From contig NZ_SMTK01000005.1 in the NCBI RefSeq assembly GCF_004357995.1, positions 186,001-250,000 of the forward strand: a stretch of 64,000 bases of DNA. The letters run 5' to 3'. Under the pieces are notes generated by a model. The model was not told the origin of the DNA and made no database searches. It saw nothing but the letters and a program-made list of their open reading frames with translations. Positions 26,545 to 35,955 of the stretch are shown one piece after another (the stretch's first letter is position 1; each line of letters starts with the position of its first letter). This DNA comes from Arthrobacter crusticola. GTDB lineage: Bacteria; Actinomycetota; Actinomycetes; Actinomycetales; Micrococcaceae. Position numbers and translations under genes: made by a program.

Positions 26545-27873
26545 TCAGGGGGCGTTCAACTCGTCCACTCCCCGGATCTCGTCGTCGGGCCGTTGGTCCG
26601 TGCGCTCGCCTCCCGTTCGGGCCACCATCGCCCGCAGACGCCACCCCGCAATTAGTGCGGCCGTCACCTGAGCACCGAGCCACAGCACGGTCAATCCGGG
26701 CAGTGCGAAATTTTGGATCACAGCTGCTGCGGGCACCACCGCTATGGCGGCCGCGAGGACTGCGACCCCAGTGGCGGCAGCCGAGTGGCCATCGGCCCGG
26801 CAGACGGCGTAGTAGATCTGGGTCACGCAGGTCAGGATCAGTGCCGGGATCAGGAGCGGCAAAAGCACCCAGTAGGGCGCGTACTGCGGGCCGAGCGCCC
26901 GCAGGACAAACGGCCCCACTCCCAGCAGTGTCCCCCCGGCCGCGACAGTGACTAGCAGACTCATCTTCAGTGCCTGCCCAATGATCGAATGACACGGGCC
27001 GGGCGCAGCGAGCTTCGCCTGGAGAGAGAAACCGGCCGATTGTGGAACGAAAGAGACTGCCGTTCCCAGCATCCAGACCATATACCAGGCGGCCGTTGCG
27101 GAGGTGCTCAGCGTCGCGGCGACGATAAGAGGCAGGAGATAGCCCGGTGCCCGATCGGCGAGCATGAGCGGGTAGTTGCGGAGTGCCGGACGCAGCAACC
27201 CGGACACTTCCCGAAACTGGATGCCTTCCTTCCACGGGGCACCGAGACCGGCTCGGTGGATCTGGCGCACCCCGAGCCCAACGCTCGCCACCGCGCCGAG
27301 GGCGACGGCGCCGACAACCGCGATCACACTCCGGTACCCGGCGGTGAGGCAAACGATCAGGACCGCCAGCTGAATGAATGACTGGAGGACGCTGCGTGCC
27401 AGGGCCAGATCGGCCCGTGACAAAGCCACGTTGACGTGGTCGAGCTGATAAGCGGTACTGGCAAAGAAGGCGGCAGCCAGGAACGCCAGCGTAACCGCGG
27501 GGTCATCCCAGGCCTGACCAACCCCGGGGCCGACGGCCCGCGTGATGTTGAGCACCACAATAGCCGCGACCAGCGAGGAGAGCCCTACTGTGAGCAGGCT
27601 AGTGGCTATCAGCCGGCGGCGCCCATCGTCCTGCGCAGGCAACAGCGATAGCGTGGCCTGGCCCACGCCCAGCATCCCGATTTGGACCGTCAGCAACGCC
27701 GCCGCGACGATCGCGGAACTCAAACCAAGCTGTGCTGGAACCAACAGTAGTGCCGCCAGAATCCAGAACAGGAAACCCGCAGCCATGGGCGCGATTCTCG
27801 CCGCGGTCAACCACAGTGCATTGGTCCCGAGGGAAAGTCCACCGGCCGCAGGATTGAAAAGTTCCTTGAACAT
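26545..27873 (-). CDS. Polysaccharide flippase (MOP/Wzx-like)
   Basis: The 442-residue polytopic protein has 12-14 hydrophobic helices of the oligosaccharidyl-lipid flippase type. It begins LSLGTNALWLTAARIAPMAA and includes ALRNYPLMLADRAPGYLLPL and LTCVTQIYYAVCRADGHSAA, then a hydrophilic Arg/Asp-rich tail. It would move lipid-linked repeat units across the membrane for export. The locus holds a second flippase at 31613-33166. Its start has no clear ribosome site and lies 10 bases after a small ORF (27884-28120) on the same strand. Confidence 0.82.
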   Translation of the reverse strand: MFKELFNPAAGGLSLGTNALWLTAARIAPMAAGFLFWILAALLLVPAQLGLSSAIVAAALLTVQIGMLGVGQATLSLLPAQDDGRRRLIATSLLTVGLSSLVAAIVVLNITRAVGPGVGQAWDDPAVTLAFLAAAFFASTAYQLDHVNVALSRADLALARSVLQSFIQLAVLIVCLTAGYRSVIAVVGAVALGAVASVGLGVRQIHRAGLGAPWKEGIQFREVSGLLRPALRNYPLMLADRAPGYLLPLIVAATLSTSATAAWYMVWMLGTAVSFVPQSAGFSLQAKLAAPGPCHSIIGQALKMSLLVTVAAGGTLLGVGPFVLRALGPQYAPYWVLLPLLIPALILTCVTQIYYAVCRADGHSAAATGVAVLAAAIAVVPAAAVIQNFALPGLTVLWLGAQVTAALIAGWRLRAMVARTGGERTDQRPDDEIRGVDELNAP

Positions 27874-27883
27874 GCCGTGGGAG

Positions 27884-28120
27884 TTATAGAAGAGAAGCCC
27901 GGCCCAATAGGGCAGGTAGCGGGGAGCTCCAAGCGCACGGCACGTCCTTCAGGAACATGGCTGGCCGGGCCGGCGCCCCCGACGCCGTCCTGTCCCCGAG
28001 AACTCGCTTGGTGCGGAACAGATGCGGGTAAACCGCCCGATGGCGGGGCTCGATCAACACCGGTGCGGCGCCGCAACGCCCAGTCTCATCGGTGCCTAAA
28101 AACCCCCAGTCTTCAGCCAT
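27884..28120 (-). CDS. Small ORF upstream of the flippase, possibly a gene remnant
   Basis: The 78-residue frame has GGGGAGCAGGATTT before ATG 28120. The product starts MAEDWGFLGTDETGRCGAAP and contains HRAVYPHLFRTKRVLGD; no family is recognised. It lies 10 bases before the flippase on the same strand, so it could be a short leading gene or the stump of a larger polysaccharide gene. Confidence 0.3.
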   Translation of the reverse strand: MAEDWGFLGTDETGRCGAAPVLIEPRHRAVYPHLFRTKRVLGDRTASGAPARPAMFLKDVPCAWSSPLPALLGRASLL

Positions 28121-28415
28121 AAATCCTGCTCCCCAGCAGCCGGGTAGCGGGCACCTCGCCCAGCAAGACAGGAGCTACCACTACGGCGTACTTCGAAGGG
28201 TACGGCCTGCCGCCATAACTGGTCTAGGGGGCACACTACTCGAAGCAGCGGAGAGAACCCTTACATCCGGGAGCCTCAAGACGTGCCACCCCTGGGGTTC
28301 CGTACGTTCCGGCGGCAGGAGCTGCCCTCTTCCGTGTTCGGATTGGCAGCGTCTCCCTTCGACCCTTGACCGGTCAGGCCCTCAACGGGATGCGTTTAAA
28401 CACCGGGGGGGGTCA

Positions 28416-28613
28416 ATGATTCTTCCGACTATTCGGAATGGGCGATTCAAGGCCGTCGGGTTGGATGGTGAATTCCGCGTCATTCCTGGAGATGCGGTCG
28501 TATGCAGTGACGCGCCCGGCCACGGTCGCTTGGTGAAGCGTTTGAGCCAGAATCCGCTTTGTCCAAGTATCGATAAAAAATATCGGGTAGCGCCTCCAAA
28601 ACAATTTAGGTAG
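28416..28613 (+). CDS. Possible small ORF before the GT2 gene
   Basis: ATG 28416 follows a G-rich run (GGGGGGGGTCA) and opens 65 residues, MILPTIRNGRFKAVGLDGEF and onward, ending in a basic tail. No family is recognised. The surrounding 28540-28740 is distinctly AT-richer and has a small CGATA-loop-TATCG hairpin. Apart from the ORF at 27884-28120, the rest of 27874-28739 shows no convincing gene and probably holds the promoter of the GT2 gene. Confidence 0.2.
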   Translation: MILPTIRNGRFKAVGLDGEFRVIPGDAVVCSDAPGHGRLVKRLSQNPLCPSIDKKYRVAPPKQFR

Positions 28614-28739
28614 CCGGTTTTGACGAAACTGCGAAGATCAAGCCCTAGTGTGGGCTTAAGTGTTAGTACCTCCGGTTGTGATGGGAATTGTCCCTGACAC
28701 GGACCAGCCACAATCGTTCGCATTCGAAGTGGTGAAATT

Positions 28740-30137
28740 TTGTCCATCCCGTACGCACGCTCCAATCCGCTGTACAATCGCAACGCCCCGTCCCCGCTCG
28801 CCTCGGTAAGCGTTGTGATCCCCACCCTGACCGAGACGATGAACCTGCCGGAATCGGGCAGCGGGAAGATCGTCCTCGATCTGGCGCCCGCCATGGAGAG
28901 CACCGTCCCTCCGGACTGGTCAGGCGCGCGATGGATCGGCCTGGTCGACCTGACCGTACTTGCCGGCGTCGGCAGCCTCAGGCTGAAGAACGCCGATGGA
29001 TACCAACGGGCGCGGTTGCTCATACGGCAGGGGCGTTCGGTGCGCGGGTTCGTAGACGTGGAGACCTTGGGCGGTGTCCTCGATCGAAACGTGCTCGACG
29101 AGGCACTCGACTCCCTACCGACCGCGGAGCCGTCCGCGCCCGGATCGTCCGCTCGATCCATTACTGTCATTGTCTGCACGCGAGACCGGGCTTCCATGCT
29201 GCGTCCTGCCCTTCGTGCGATCCTTGCGCTTGATTATCCAAACTTTGACGTGATCGTCGTCGACAATGCCGCAAGGACCGATGAGACCCGCGAACTGGTG
29301 CGCTCGGAGTTCGACGACCCGCGCCTGCGTCTGGTCTCCGAACCGGTGCCGGGTCTCTCACATGCCCGTAATACGGGGCTTCGCCACGCCAAAGGGGACA
29401 TCGTCGCGTTCACGGATGATGACGTCGTCGTAGATCGGCATTGGTTGTCGGAAATTGCCGAGGGCTTTGAACGGTCGCCGCGTGTCGCCTGTGTGACCGG
29501 ACTGGTTGCTTCCGGTGAGGCCCGTTCCCCGACCCAGGCATATTTCGAGAACCGGGTCAGCTGGTCCAAAAACGTCGTTCCGAGGGTGTTTTCCCTTGCT
29601 GAACCACCCGAGGACCTTCCGACGTTCCCTTTCTGCATCGGGCGATTTGGCACAGGGGCAAACTTCGCCCTCGATCGACGGCACGCCGTGGCCCTCGGGG
29701 AGTTCGACACTGCGTTGGGTGCCGGCACGCGAACGTGCGGTGGCGAGGATGTCGACATGTTCACCAGGGTTATCTTTGGAGGCTATTCACTTGTAGTGCA
29801 GCCTTCGGCGATCGTCTGGCACCGCCACCGCGACGGTCTTGAGGACCTGCAGGCGCAGGCACGCGGCTACGGCATCGGCCTCGGCGCATGGATACTGAAA
29901 ATCTTCCTGAACCCCCGCACGGCCTGGCGGGCCCTCATCAAGAGCCCACGGGCCGTCCGGAATCTCCTGAAAAATTCACGGCCACTCCCCCACGGCGCAG
30001 GTGCTCCGGGCGGAAGGATCGCCGACCAGTGGGATGTGGAGATGGCAAAGATGGGCCGCTTGGAACTGTTTTCGGTGGCCCGGGGTCCCTTCAACTACCT
30101 GGTTCAGTGCTGGTCGGACCGGAGGCGCACCCCGTGA
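28740..30137 (+). CDS. GT2-family glycosyltransferase with long N-terminal extension
   Basis: The catalytic domain runs from ~residue 140: SITVIVCTRDRASML, DVIVVDNAARTD, PGLSHARNTGLRHAKGDIVA, FTDDDVVVD (DxD metal site), GTGANFALDR and the ED motif GGEDVDMF. It builds a sugar repeat unit at the inner membrane face. The first ~130 residues form a separate domain containing ARWIGLVDLTVLAG and ARLLIRQGRSVRGFVDVETL, known in actinomycete EPS transferases. Its opening ASVSVVIPTLTETMNLPES also resembles a second GT2 N-terminus. The start is TTG 28740; internal ATG codons are alternatives. Confidence 0.82.
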   Translation: MSIPYARSNPLYNRNAPSPLASVSVVIPTLTETMNLPESGSGKIVLDLAPAMESTVPPDWSGARWIGLVDLTVLAGVGSLRLKNADGYQRARLLIRQGRSVRGFVDVETLGGVLDRNVLDEALDSLPTAEPSAPGSSARSITVIVCTRDRASMLRPALRAILALDYPNFDVIVVDNAARTDETRELVRSEFDDPRLRLVSEPVPGLSHARNTGLRHAKGDIVAFTDDDVVVDRHWLSEIAEGFERSPRVACVTGLVASGEARSPTQAYFENRVSWSKNVVPRVFSLAEPPEDLPTFPFCIGRFGTGANFALDRRHAVALGEFDTALGAGTRTCGGEDVDMFTRVIFGGYSLVVQPSAIVWHRHRDGLEDLQAQARGYGIGLGAWILKIFLNPRTAWRALIKSPRAVRNLLKNSRPLPHGAGAPGGRIADQWDVEMAKMGRLELFSVARGPFNYLVQCWSDRRRTP

Positions 30138-30194
30138 GCCTTCTGAAAAGTCCGACATACCCCAAGCAACTGTCCCATCCCTGGAACGGACCCT

Positions 30195-30886
30195 GTGGAC
30201 CGATCACCGGCTGATACCCCGCGTCAGCGCATCGAGCCTGGCCGTAACCGGTATGCCGGCCCGCCCCACGAACGCGCGGGCGACTGGAAGGATGATCAGG
30301 AACGCCTGTTGCCGCTGGACCTTCAGCTCTGGAGGCTGCTTGACTGGCGGTTCCTGCTGCCGGTCCTTGAGCCGCGCAGCATTGGCTATGCGGTGCCATA
30401 GAGGAGGACACCGAGGCGGCGCTCCAGCTGCTCAATGCCCAGGCTTCACACCTTCTGACGCGCGGGGAAGGCGCCCCGGCGAGGAGTTTCCACGTTGTCC
30501 TGGTTTCCTCCCCGGACCGGCAGTTGCTCAAGGCGGCGGCTGCAGCCGTGGAACATGAGGGGTGGATCTGTGTGCAGGCCCGGCGGTCCCTTCCCACCCG
30601 CTCCCGCCCCGCAACACTGGAAGGTATCGGCCGCGCCTTGGTCCGCGAGGGATTCCGTGAGGTGAAGATCCATTGGCACGCATCCAGCCTCACGCGGCCG
30701 TCCCGCATTGTCGGTGTTGCCTCACCAACCGCGGTCCGAAACACCCTTTCCCGCCACTCCACGGTCCGCTTCGGCCGGGTAAAGGCACTCATCGGCGGGC
30801 TCGCCCTGTCCCTGGGTTTGTTCGGTGCCGTGATTCCCGAAGGCACCGTCACTGGCTTCCGCCCGGAGACCGGAGACACGCCATGA
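30195..30886 (+). pseudogene. Frameshifted polysaccharide-locus gene of unknown function
   Basis: The frame from GTG 30195 encodes PLDLQLWRLLDWRFLLPVLE then RSIGYAVP-stop (30401). Another frame continues without loss as GAIEEDTEAALQLLNAQASH and FHVVLVSSPDRQLLKAAAAA, to a C-terminal LIGGLALSLGLFGAVIPEG and stop at 30884-30886. A single missing base just after GGC-TAT (~30389) restores one protein of about 230 residues, with the junction reading IGYGGAIEEDT. The stop overlaps the next gene's ATG (ATGA), so the pair was once translationally coupled. The family is not identified. Confidence 0.6.
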
Positions 30887-31675
30887 CGTTCATGGATACG
30901 ATCCTGCGTGAACACCTCGACGTCAGTGATCGGGAGCGTTATGGCATTGGGCGCAGGTGCTACGGTGCTGCTCACCCCTCAATTCGTCCTTTCCAGGCAT
31001 GTGGTGGCATTGGTTTTCGCCGTCGGGTCAACCCGGCCCGTGCTGGTGATGAAGGTTCCGCGGTGTCCCGGCGACAATGAGGGGGTGCGCCGCGAAACGG
31101 ACATGCTGCGCCGGCTGGGCGCAGCGGGGGCGTAAGCGGCCACGGGATTTTCCGGGGTCATCGCAGCATTTGATGTAGGTTCTTACGCCGTGCTCATTGA
31201 GACGGTTATGACCGGGGCGCCGCTTGACCCCGAACGTGTGGTTGCTGATCCGGCCCGGGCGGTGCGCGCCGGAGAGCGCTTCATCGCCCGGCTGCCCCTC
31301 ACCCGTCCGGCAGCGGAAAACGCCGGCTGGAACGAGCGGACGATCGGGAGCCCGATGTGCCGCCTGGCGGGCCTGCTGCCCAAAGACGATGGATTGGCCC
31401 TGCTCGTTGAGCGCACCCACGCGCTGCTGAAACCCCTGGCCGAAGCTGACCTTCCCGCCACCTTTGCGTACCGGTTGGAAGGCGATGGCGAGCGGCGCCA
31501 GGGAGCGGACTCCCTTCGGGCCGCGCTTACCGGAAACCGGGTTTTTGGTTGTGGCGCCACCTGGTCGATTCCAGCTGGCCTCAGCGGGACGACCCGGCCG
31601 TGCCGGTCCCGGTCAGCGCCGCAGGACGAGCCGTACGAGCTCGTCGTGCAGGGAGGTGAAGATCATTCGGAGTAG
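30883..31675 (+). pseudogene. Decayed aminoglycoside-phosphotransferase-fold kinase
   Basis: ATG 30883 gives MDTILREHLDVSDRER. The homologous continuation VLLTPQFVLSRHVVALVFAV, TRPVLVMKVPRCPGDNEGVR (ATP-binding Lys) and RRETDMLRRLGAAGA is in another frame, so there is a shift around 30930-30945. An in-frame TAA at 31133-31135 follows. The same frame resumes GSYAVLIETVMTGAPLDPER and GERFIARLPL to 31675. The expected H-G-D catalytic loop after ADLP is absent. Shift, stop and missing active site together mark a dead gene. It overlaps by 4 bases the broken gene before it and converges on a flippase. Confidence 0.68.
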
Positions 31676-33166
31676 CAGGTAGACCGTCCCCAGACCGGCC
31701 GCGATGACGACAGCCAGGTGGGGTATGCCGTCTCCGAGCGGCAGCGCAGACACCGAGATGCCCACCACGGACACCGCCAGGCCGCAGACCAGGCCGGGGA
31801 TAACGGCCCGGAGCAGCAGCATCGCCCTCATCCGCAGCACCCGCGCCGCCACTACCTGCATCCCGAGGGCGAACACGAGTGCGGAGGCACACTGCGCGAC
31901 GGCCACACCCGCGATTCCCCACCGGGCGGCATATATCAGGAGCGGCACCAGCAGGACAAGCCGGACAAGGGAAATGCCGACCGACAGTCCTGGCCGCCCG
32001 AGCGCCTTGTAGATATCGGTCGCACCGGCACCCAGGGCACGGACCGCGGCGTACATCGAGAGGAAGACGAGCGGCAGCACTGCCTGCCCCCATCGATCCC
32101 CGAACACCACTGGAACCAGCATGTGAGCGACGACCGCCAGGCCGACGCCAGCGGTGACACCGTAAAGGGACTGGATCTGGACAATCTTGAGGTAACCGCC
32201 CCGAAGCCGCTCGAGGTCGCTGCGCGCCCGCGAATAGAGCGGGAAGACCACCGTCGACAGCAGATAGAACACATTCATGATCAGCTGCTCGGGCAGGCGG
32301 AAGGCGAGGGTGTAGTGGCCAAGCGCCTGGGCGCCCAGCAGCAAAGCGATGATGACGTAGTCGACGTCGAAGATCAGCCGGACCAGCAAGTTGCTTCCGG
32401 CGGCCGGGGCGCCGAACGCGAGGTTTGCGCGGAGGGCTGCCCTGCGTGCCCGCCAGATCTTCCAAGGGACACCGCCCGGCAGCAGGAGCCAGCAGCTGAC
32501 GGCGTACGCAATGGTCCCGGCGACTGTTCCCACAGCAAGGGAGAGCGCCCCGTAGTCAGCGAAGGCAAGGCCCAGCGCGAGCGACCCCGTGACCACCGAA
32601 CGGATGATCGCCGCCACCGTCAGGCGGGGGAACAGCAGGTCCCGGCGAAGGAGCGCCTCGGGGACCGCAGCCAGAGCGGAACCCAGAAGGGAAATGGCCA
32701 GCACCTGCACAAGGACCTCCACTTCCGGCCGATCGAAGACGGCGGCGATCACCGGAGCGGCGACGACAGCGCCGACTGTGAGCGAGCCCCCCACCACGGC
32801 GGCGATCAGCAGAGCCGCCCGTGAGTTCTCCGGTGAAGGCTTCAGGTAGACCAACGCCTGGTTGACACCGGCATCGGCGATCATCTCCGCATATGCCATC
32901 AGCACCAGGGCCAACGCCACAAGGCCGTACTCTTCCGGGGACAGCAGTCTCGCCAATACGACGATCGTGACAAGCACGATCGCTCTCCCAATGGAGTGGG
33001 CCAACGCCTGCCACATGGCCCCCTTCGCACCGGCCCGTGCCAGCGTTCCGGGGCTATCCTGCGACAAAGAAGCGGCTTCGGGGCTCGAGGCAGTCGGAAC
33101 AATTCCCTGGCATGCGGTCGTGGCCGCGCTTGTTGGCCGGTCCAGCGATGTCATTGGCGCGGACAT
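31613..33166 (-). CDS. Polysaccharide flippase (MOP/Wzx-like), second copy
   Basis: The 517-residue protein has a ~55-residue hydrophilic leader followed by ~14 hydrophobic helices. The Wzx/MurJ-superfamily signatures AGAKGAMWQALAHSIGRAIV, LLSPEEYGLVALALVLMAYA and FGAPAAGSNLLVRLIFDVDY are clear. It would flip undecaprenyl-linked oligosaccharide. It is intact, unlike neighbouring genes on both sides. Its stop lies inside the end of the convergent decayed kinase gene, and it is 18 bases downstream of a truncated GT4 gene on the same strand. Confidence 0.86.
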   Translation of the reverse strand: MSAPMTSLDRPTSAATTACQGIVPTASSPEAASLSQDSPGTLARAGAKGAMWQALAHSIGRAIVLVTIVVLARLLSPEEYGLVALALVLMAYAEMIADAGVNQALVYLKPSPENSRAALLIAAVVGGSLTVGAVVAAPVIAAVFDRPEVEVLVQVLAISLLGSALAAVPEALLRRDLLFPRLTVAAIIRSVVTGSLALGLAFADYGALSLAVGTVAGTIAYAVSCWLLLPGGVPWKIWRARRAALRANLAFGAPAAGSNLLVRLIFDVDYVIIALLLGAQALGHYTLAFRLPEQLIMNVFYLLSTVVFPLYSRARSDLERLRGGYLKIVQIQSLYGVTAGVGLAVVAHMLVPVVFGDRWGQAVLPLVFLSMYAAVRALGAGATDIYKALGRPGLSVGISLVRLVLLVPLLIYAARWGIAGVAVAQCASALVFALGMQVVAARVLRMRAMLLLRAVIPGLVCGLAVSVVGISVSALPLGDGIPHLAVVIAAGLGTVYLLLRMIFTSLHDELVRLVLRR

Positions 33167-33184
33167 CCCACAACGTTCCCGCGA

Positions 33185-34138
33185 TCATGCGTACCGTCCC
33201 TCCTGTTGCAGCTTGCCGGAGGTTTCGTGGAGCGCGTAATTCCGTTCCCGAAGATGGTCTTGGGCAACATCGCCCCAGCGCCGGAGCGGAGCGCCATTCC
33301 CCTCAAGTCCGGCCGCCCTCCGGTCCACTGTCAGTCGGTTCACCACCTCCGCAACGAAACGTTTTATGTCCCCCTCGACCGTGAGCAGGGGGTGGGCCAA
33401 CTTGGCCTCCGGAACCTCCCTCCAGACCATAGGTGCAAACCTTTGAATCAGAATCTCCACGCTGGAGATGTTGAGGCCGTAGTTGAGGCTGCCGATGAAA
33501 CAGACGACTGGACGCTCCCGCTGCTGGACGGTCCTGGTGTGGGCTACGACGCCATTGGGGATGCTACACACCTCCCGATCAAGGCGCTCCGCCCATTGCG
33601 CCGCATCCTGCGGTGCCACGCTGAGGAGCCGGGCCCGCGGGGGGATCCGGCGCTCCGCCACCAACAGCAAGCGGCTTTTCACCGCTCGATACCAGGTCCT
33701 CCAGCCCCGGGTCATGACGCTTTCCATCCCTACCCGAACCGACCACGGGTCGACGGTCTCGAGAGCCACCGGCCCCTGCAAATGCCGGGCGAGGAACATC
33801 GCGTGGGGCCCGTGGACGAGCGACACTTTGCTCTGCGAGAAGAGTTGGGCAGCGGTGGCAGCCGCGGCCCGGGTGGACCGTTCAAGCGTCCCGACGTCGT
33901 ACAGGCTGAGCACCGATAAGATCACCGCCAGCAGATGCCGCCGGGTGGGCAGGACGTGCACGGCTTCACACCGCTGCCGCAATTCATCAGTCACATCGAC
34001 CGGGCCCCCGAATGTAAGGAGCGTCACTGAAACTTCAGCATGCAGGATTCGGATCACTTCCCATGAAATTATCGAACTGCCGTCACCGTGTTCAGGATTC
34101 CACGTGGGTACGCTCTCCGTCACGTACAGAAGCCTCAT
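33185..34138 (-). pseudogene. GT4-like glycosyltransferase lacking its catalytic middle
   Basis: ATG 34138 begins MRLLYVTESVPTWNPEHGDG, a typical GT4 N-terminal domain. The C-terminal domain starts PVVCFIGSLNYGLNISSVEI and RFAPMVWREVPEAKLAH, but then jumps directly to FVAEVVNRLTVDRRAAGLEG and the C-terminal helix. The G-E-V-D...P...GTR-K-ExxAxG-PVV core, about 80-90 residues including the nucleotide-sugar Glu, is missing. The frame stays open, so an in-frame deletion is inferred. At 317 residues it is well below the usual ~400. The product may be made but should be inactive. Confidence 0.62.
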
Positions 34139-34318
34139 TGCACGAGTGTAGGGCTCCGCCCGGCCGGCAGATAGGCCTGCGGTCTTCCGGAAGAAGTTTC
34201 GGCACCTGGGGGAATGTGGCGTCTCGTTGAAATGACAAGCGAATTTCCCCTCCCCCACCCGCGGATACCCTCCGCCGGGAAAATGAGTTCTCGTCGCAGC
34301 AGCGGGTGATTGATCCAC

Positions 34319-35179
34319 TCACCCGGACTTATGCTGCACGGAATCCTTTTTCTTGCCCTTCGGCGCTTTTTCCGACTTTTCGATCTCGTAGCGCTGGGGC
34401 ACGAAGCGCTGGCGGTCCAACGGCGGCCGCTCGTAGGCCCGGTTCTGGCGCTCGGGCAACTCGATGTCCGGCAACTCCGGCTGCTCGTACGGCAACATCG
34501 ACAGCAGGTGGGCCATCAGGTTGAGCCGGGCTTCTTTCTTGTTGTCGGCGTCCACCACCCACCACGGACTGCGCTCGGTGTCACTGAACTCGAACATCTT
34601 GTCCTTGGCCTCGGCGTAGTCGACCCAGCGGGCCTGCGCCTCCAGGTCCATGGGGCTCAGCTTCCAACGCTTGGCCGGGTTATCGATGCGGCTCTGAAAT
34701 CGACGGCGCTGCTCGGAATCGGAAAGACTCAGCCAGTACTTCACCAGGACGATCCCGTCGGAAATCAGTGCTTCCTCGAGCATGGGCACCGTGTCGGCGA
34801 ATTGGGCATACTGTTCGTCGGTGCAGAAGCCCATCACGCGCTCCACCCCGGCCCGGTTGTACCAGGACCGGTCGAACAGCACCATTTCCCCGGCCGCCGG
34901 CAGATGGGCAATGTAGCGCTGAAAGTACCACTGCGACCGTTCGCGCTCCGTCGGCGCCGGGAGTGCAACAACTCGGCAGGAGCGCGGGTTGAGCGCACCG
35001 CTGATGCGTTGGATCGTTCCACCCTTACCGGCCGTGTCGCGTCCTTCGAAAATAACGACCAGCCGCGTCCCGGTCTTGCGCACCCACTCCTGGAAGGCGA
35101 CCAGTTCCTCCTGCAACCGCAGCAGTTCCTTTTCGTAGTCCTTCTTGGACAGGACCTGGGAGCGTGCCTCTTCGGGCAT
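34319..35179 (-). CDS. ppk2: Polyphosphate kinase 2 (PPK2)
   Basis: This 286-residue single-domain PPK2 has Walker A FEGRDTAGKGG (residues ~46-56), FQRYIAHLPAAGEMVLFDRS with Walker B FDRSWYNRAGVERVMGF, and lid EQRRRFQSRIDNPAKRWKLS. PPK2 transfers phosphate between polyphosphate and nucleoside di- or monophosphates. Length and a single domain suggest class I, which makes GTP or ATP from the diphosphate. The basic C-terminal tail (KAPKGKKKDSVQHK) may contact the polyanion. ATG 35179 is chosen; GTG 35191 is close by. Bases 35180-35544 hold no convincing gene. A CHAD protein at 55875 adds another polyphosphate link. Confidence 0.92.
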   Translation of the reverse strand: MPEEARSQVLSKKDYEKELLRLQEELVAFQEWVRKTGTRLVVIFEGRDTAGKGGTIQRISGALNPRSCRVVALPAPTERERSQWYFQRYIAHLPAAGEMVLFDRSWYNRAGVERVMGFCTDEQYAQFADTVPMLEEALISDGIVLVKYWLSLSDSEQRRRFQSRIDNPAKRWKLSPMDLEAQARWVDYAEAKDKMFEFSDTERSPWWVVDADNKKEARLNLMAHLLSMLPYEQPELPDIELPERQNRAYERPPLDRQRFVPQRYEIEKSEKAPKGKKKDSVQHKSG

Positions 35180-35544
35180 CTTCTTGATCACACCTCGTAT
35201 CCTGCCCCAGACCCGAGAGTTTAGGGAGGTGCTTCCATTGTTCGGACCGCAGAACCACGAGAATTGACATTCTCCGAGAACCCTCCGCGCAGATTCTCGA
35301 AGCTTCATATGACGCCTTTGCAGAAACCGGCCAGGCGCTGACGGAAGCCAGCGTTTCCTCATCTGAGTTCGAGGGCCGAAGGGATCGGCTTATGGGCAGA
35401 GTTTCCACCGGTTCCACACCCGCTAATGTTCGAGGATAGGATCCAAGTTCTGTCCTTCCCCATCGCTTCCCGGCGGCCTTCTACTCAGCAGGCGTGAAAG
35501 CTCGTGGGGTTGGTTCATGGAATGTGACGCATGGGGGATGAACG

Positions 35545-35955
35545 ATGAAGGCTGACCGGGCTGTAACCGCAGGGTTCCTGGTAGCGGCGGCGCTGTTGAT
35601 GAGCGCCTGCAGTGTTGGAGTTGGAGCCTCCATGGGCGCCGCCGCAGGGCCGGCCGTCTCGCAGGAGCCGGCCGTTGGAGGCTACGAAGGGTGGTGGAAC
35701 AGCACCCCCGTCTCGGGCGATATCTCCGGCCTGCCCAAGGAAACGGTGGCCGTCCGCACCGACACCGGCGAAATCGTGGATGCCTCAGCCCGGGACGAGA
35801 ACGGGCAGGCCGCGGCCGTCGATCCGGATGACGTCGAGTACTCGGTGGTGGTGAACCCTGCATGGCCCGAACAGTCGGTGGTCATCATCGACACCGAGAC
35901 CGATGAAGTCATTGAGAGCTTCCGGGTCGATGCATCCGGCACACCCCTTCGCTAG
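35545..35955 (+). CDS. Putative lipoprotein
   Basis: The 136-residue protein has a signal GFLVAAALLMSAC, whose lipobox LMSAC gives Cys-22 as the lipid anchor. A Gly/Ala/Ser spacer and an acidic beta-rich domain follow (ETVAVRTDTGEIVDASARDE, SVVIIDTETDEVIESFRVD). It is probably exported and membrane-anchored. No family is recognised. The next gene begins inside its 3' end, so the two are likely co-transcribed. Confidence 0.68.
   Translation: MKADRAVTAGFLVAAALLMSACSVGVGASMGAAAGPAVSQEPAVGGYEGWWNSTPVSGDISGLPKETVAVRTDTGEIVDASARDENGQAAAVDPDDVEYSVVVNPAWPEQSVVIIDTETDEVIESFRVDASGTPLR

Noticed and set aside
28382-29197. A 271-codon minus-strand frame before and across the GT2 start
   Set aside because: It is antisense to the GT2 coding region and has no coherent domain.
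35180-35544. Open frame in the spacer after PPK2 (contains ILEASYDAFAETGQAL)
   Set aside because: It loosely resembles a TetR N-terminus but has no usable start codon, is short and ends at once. At most it is a fossil.
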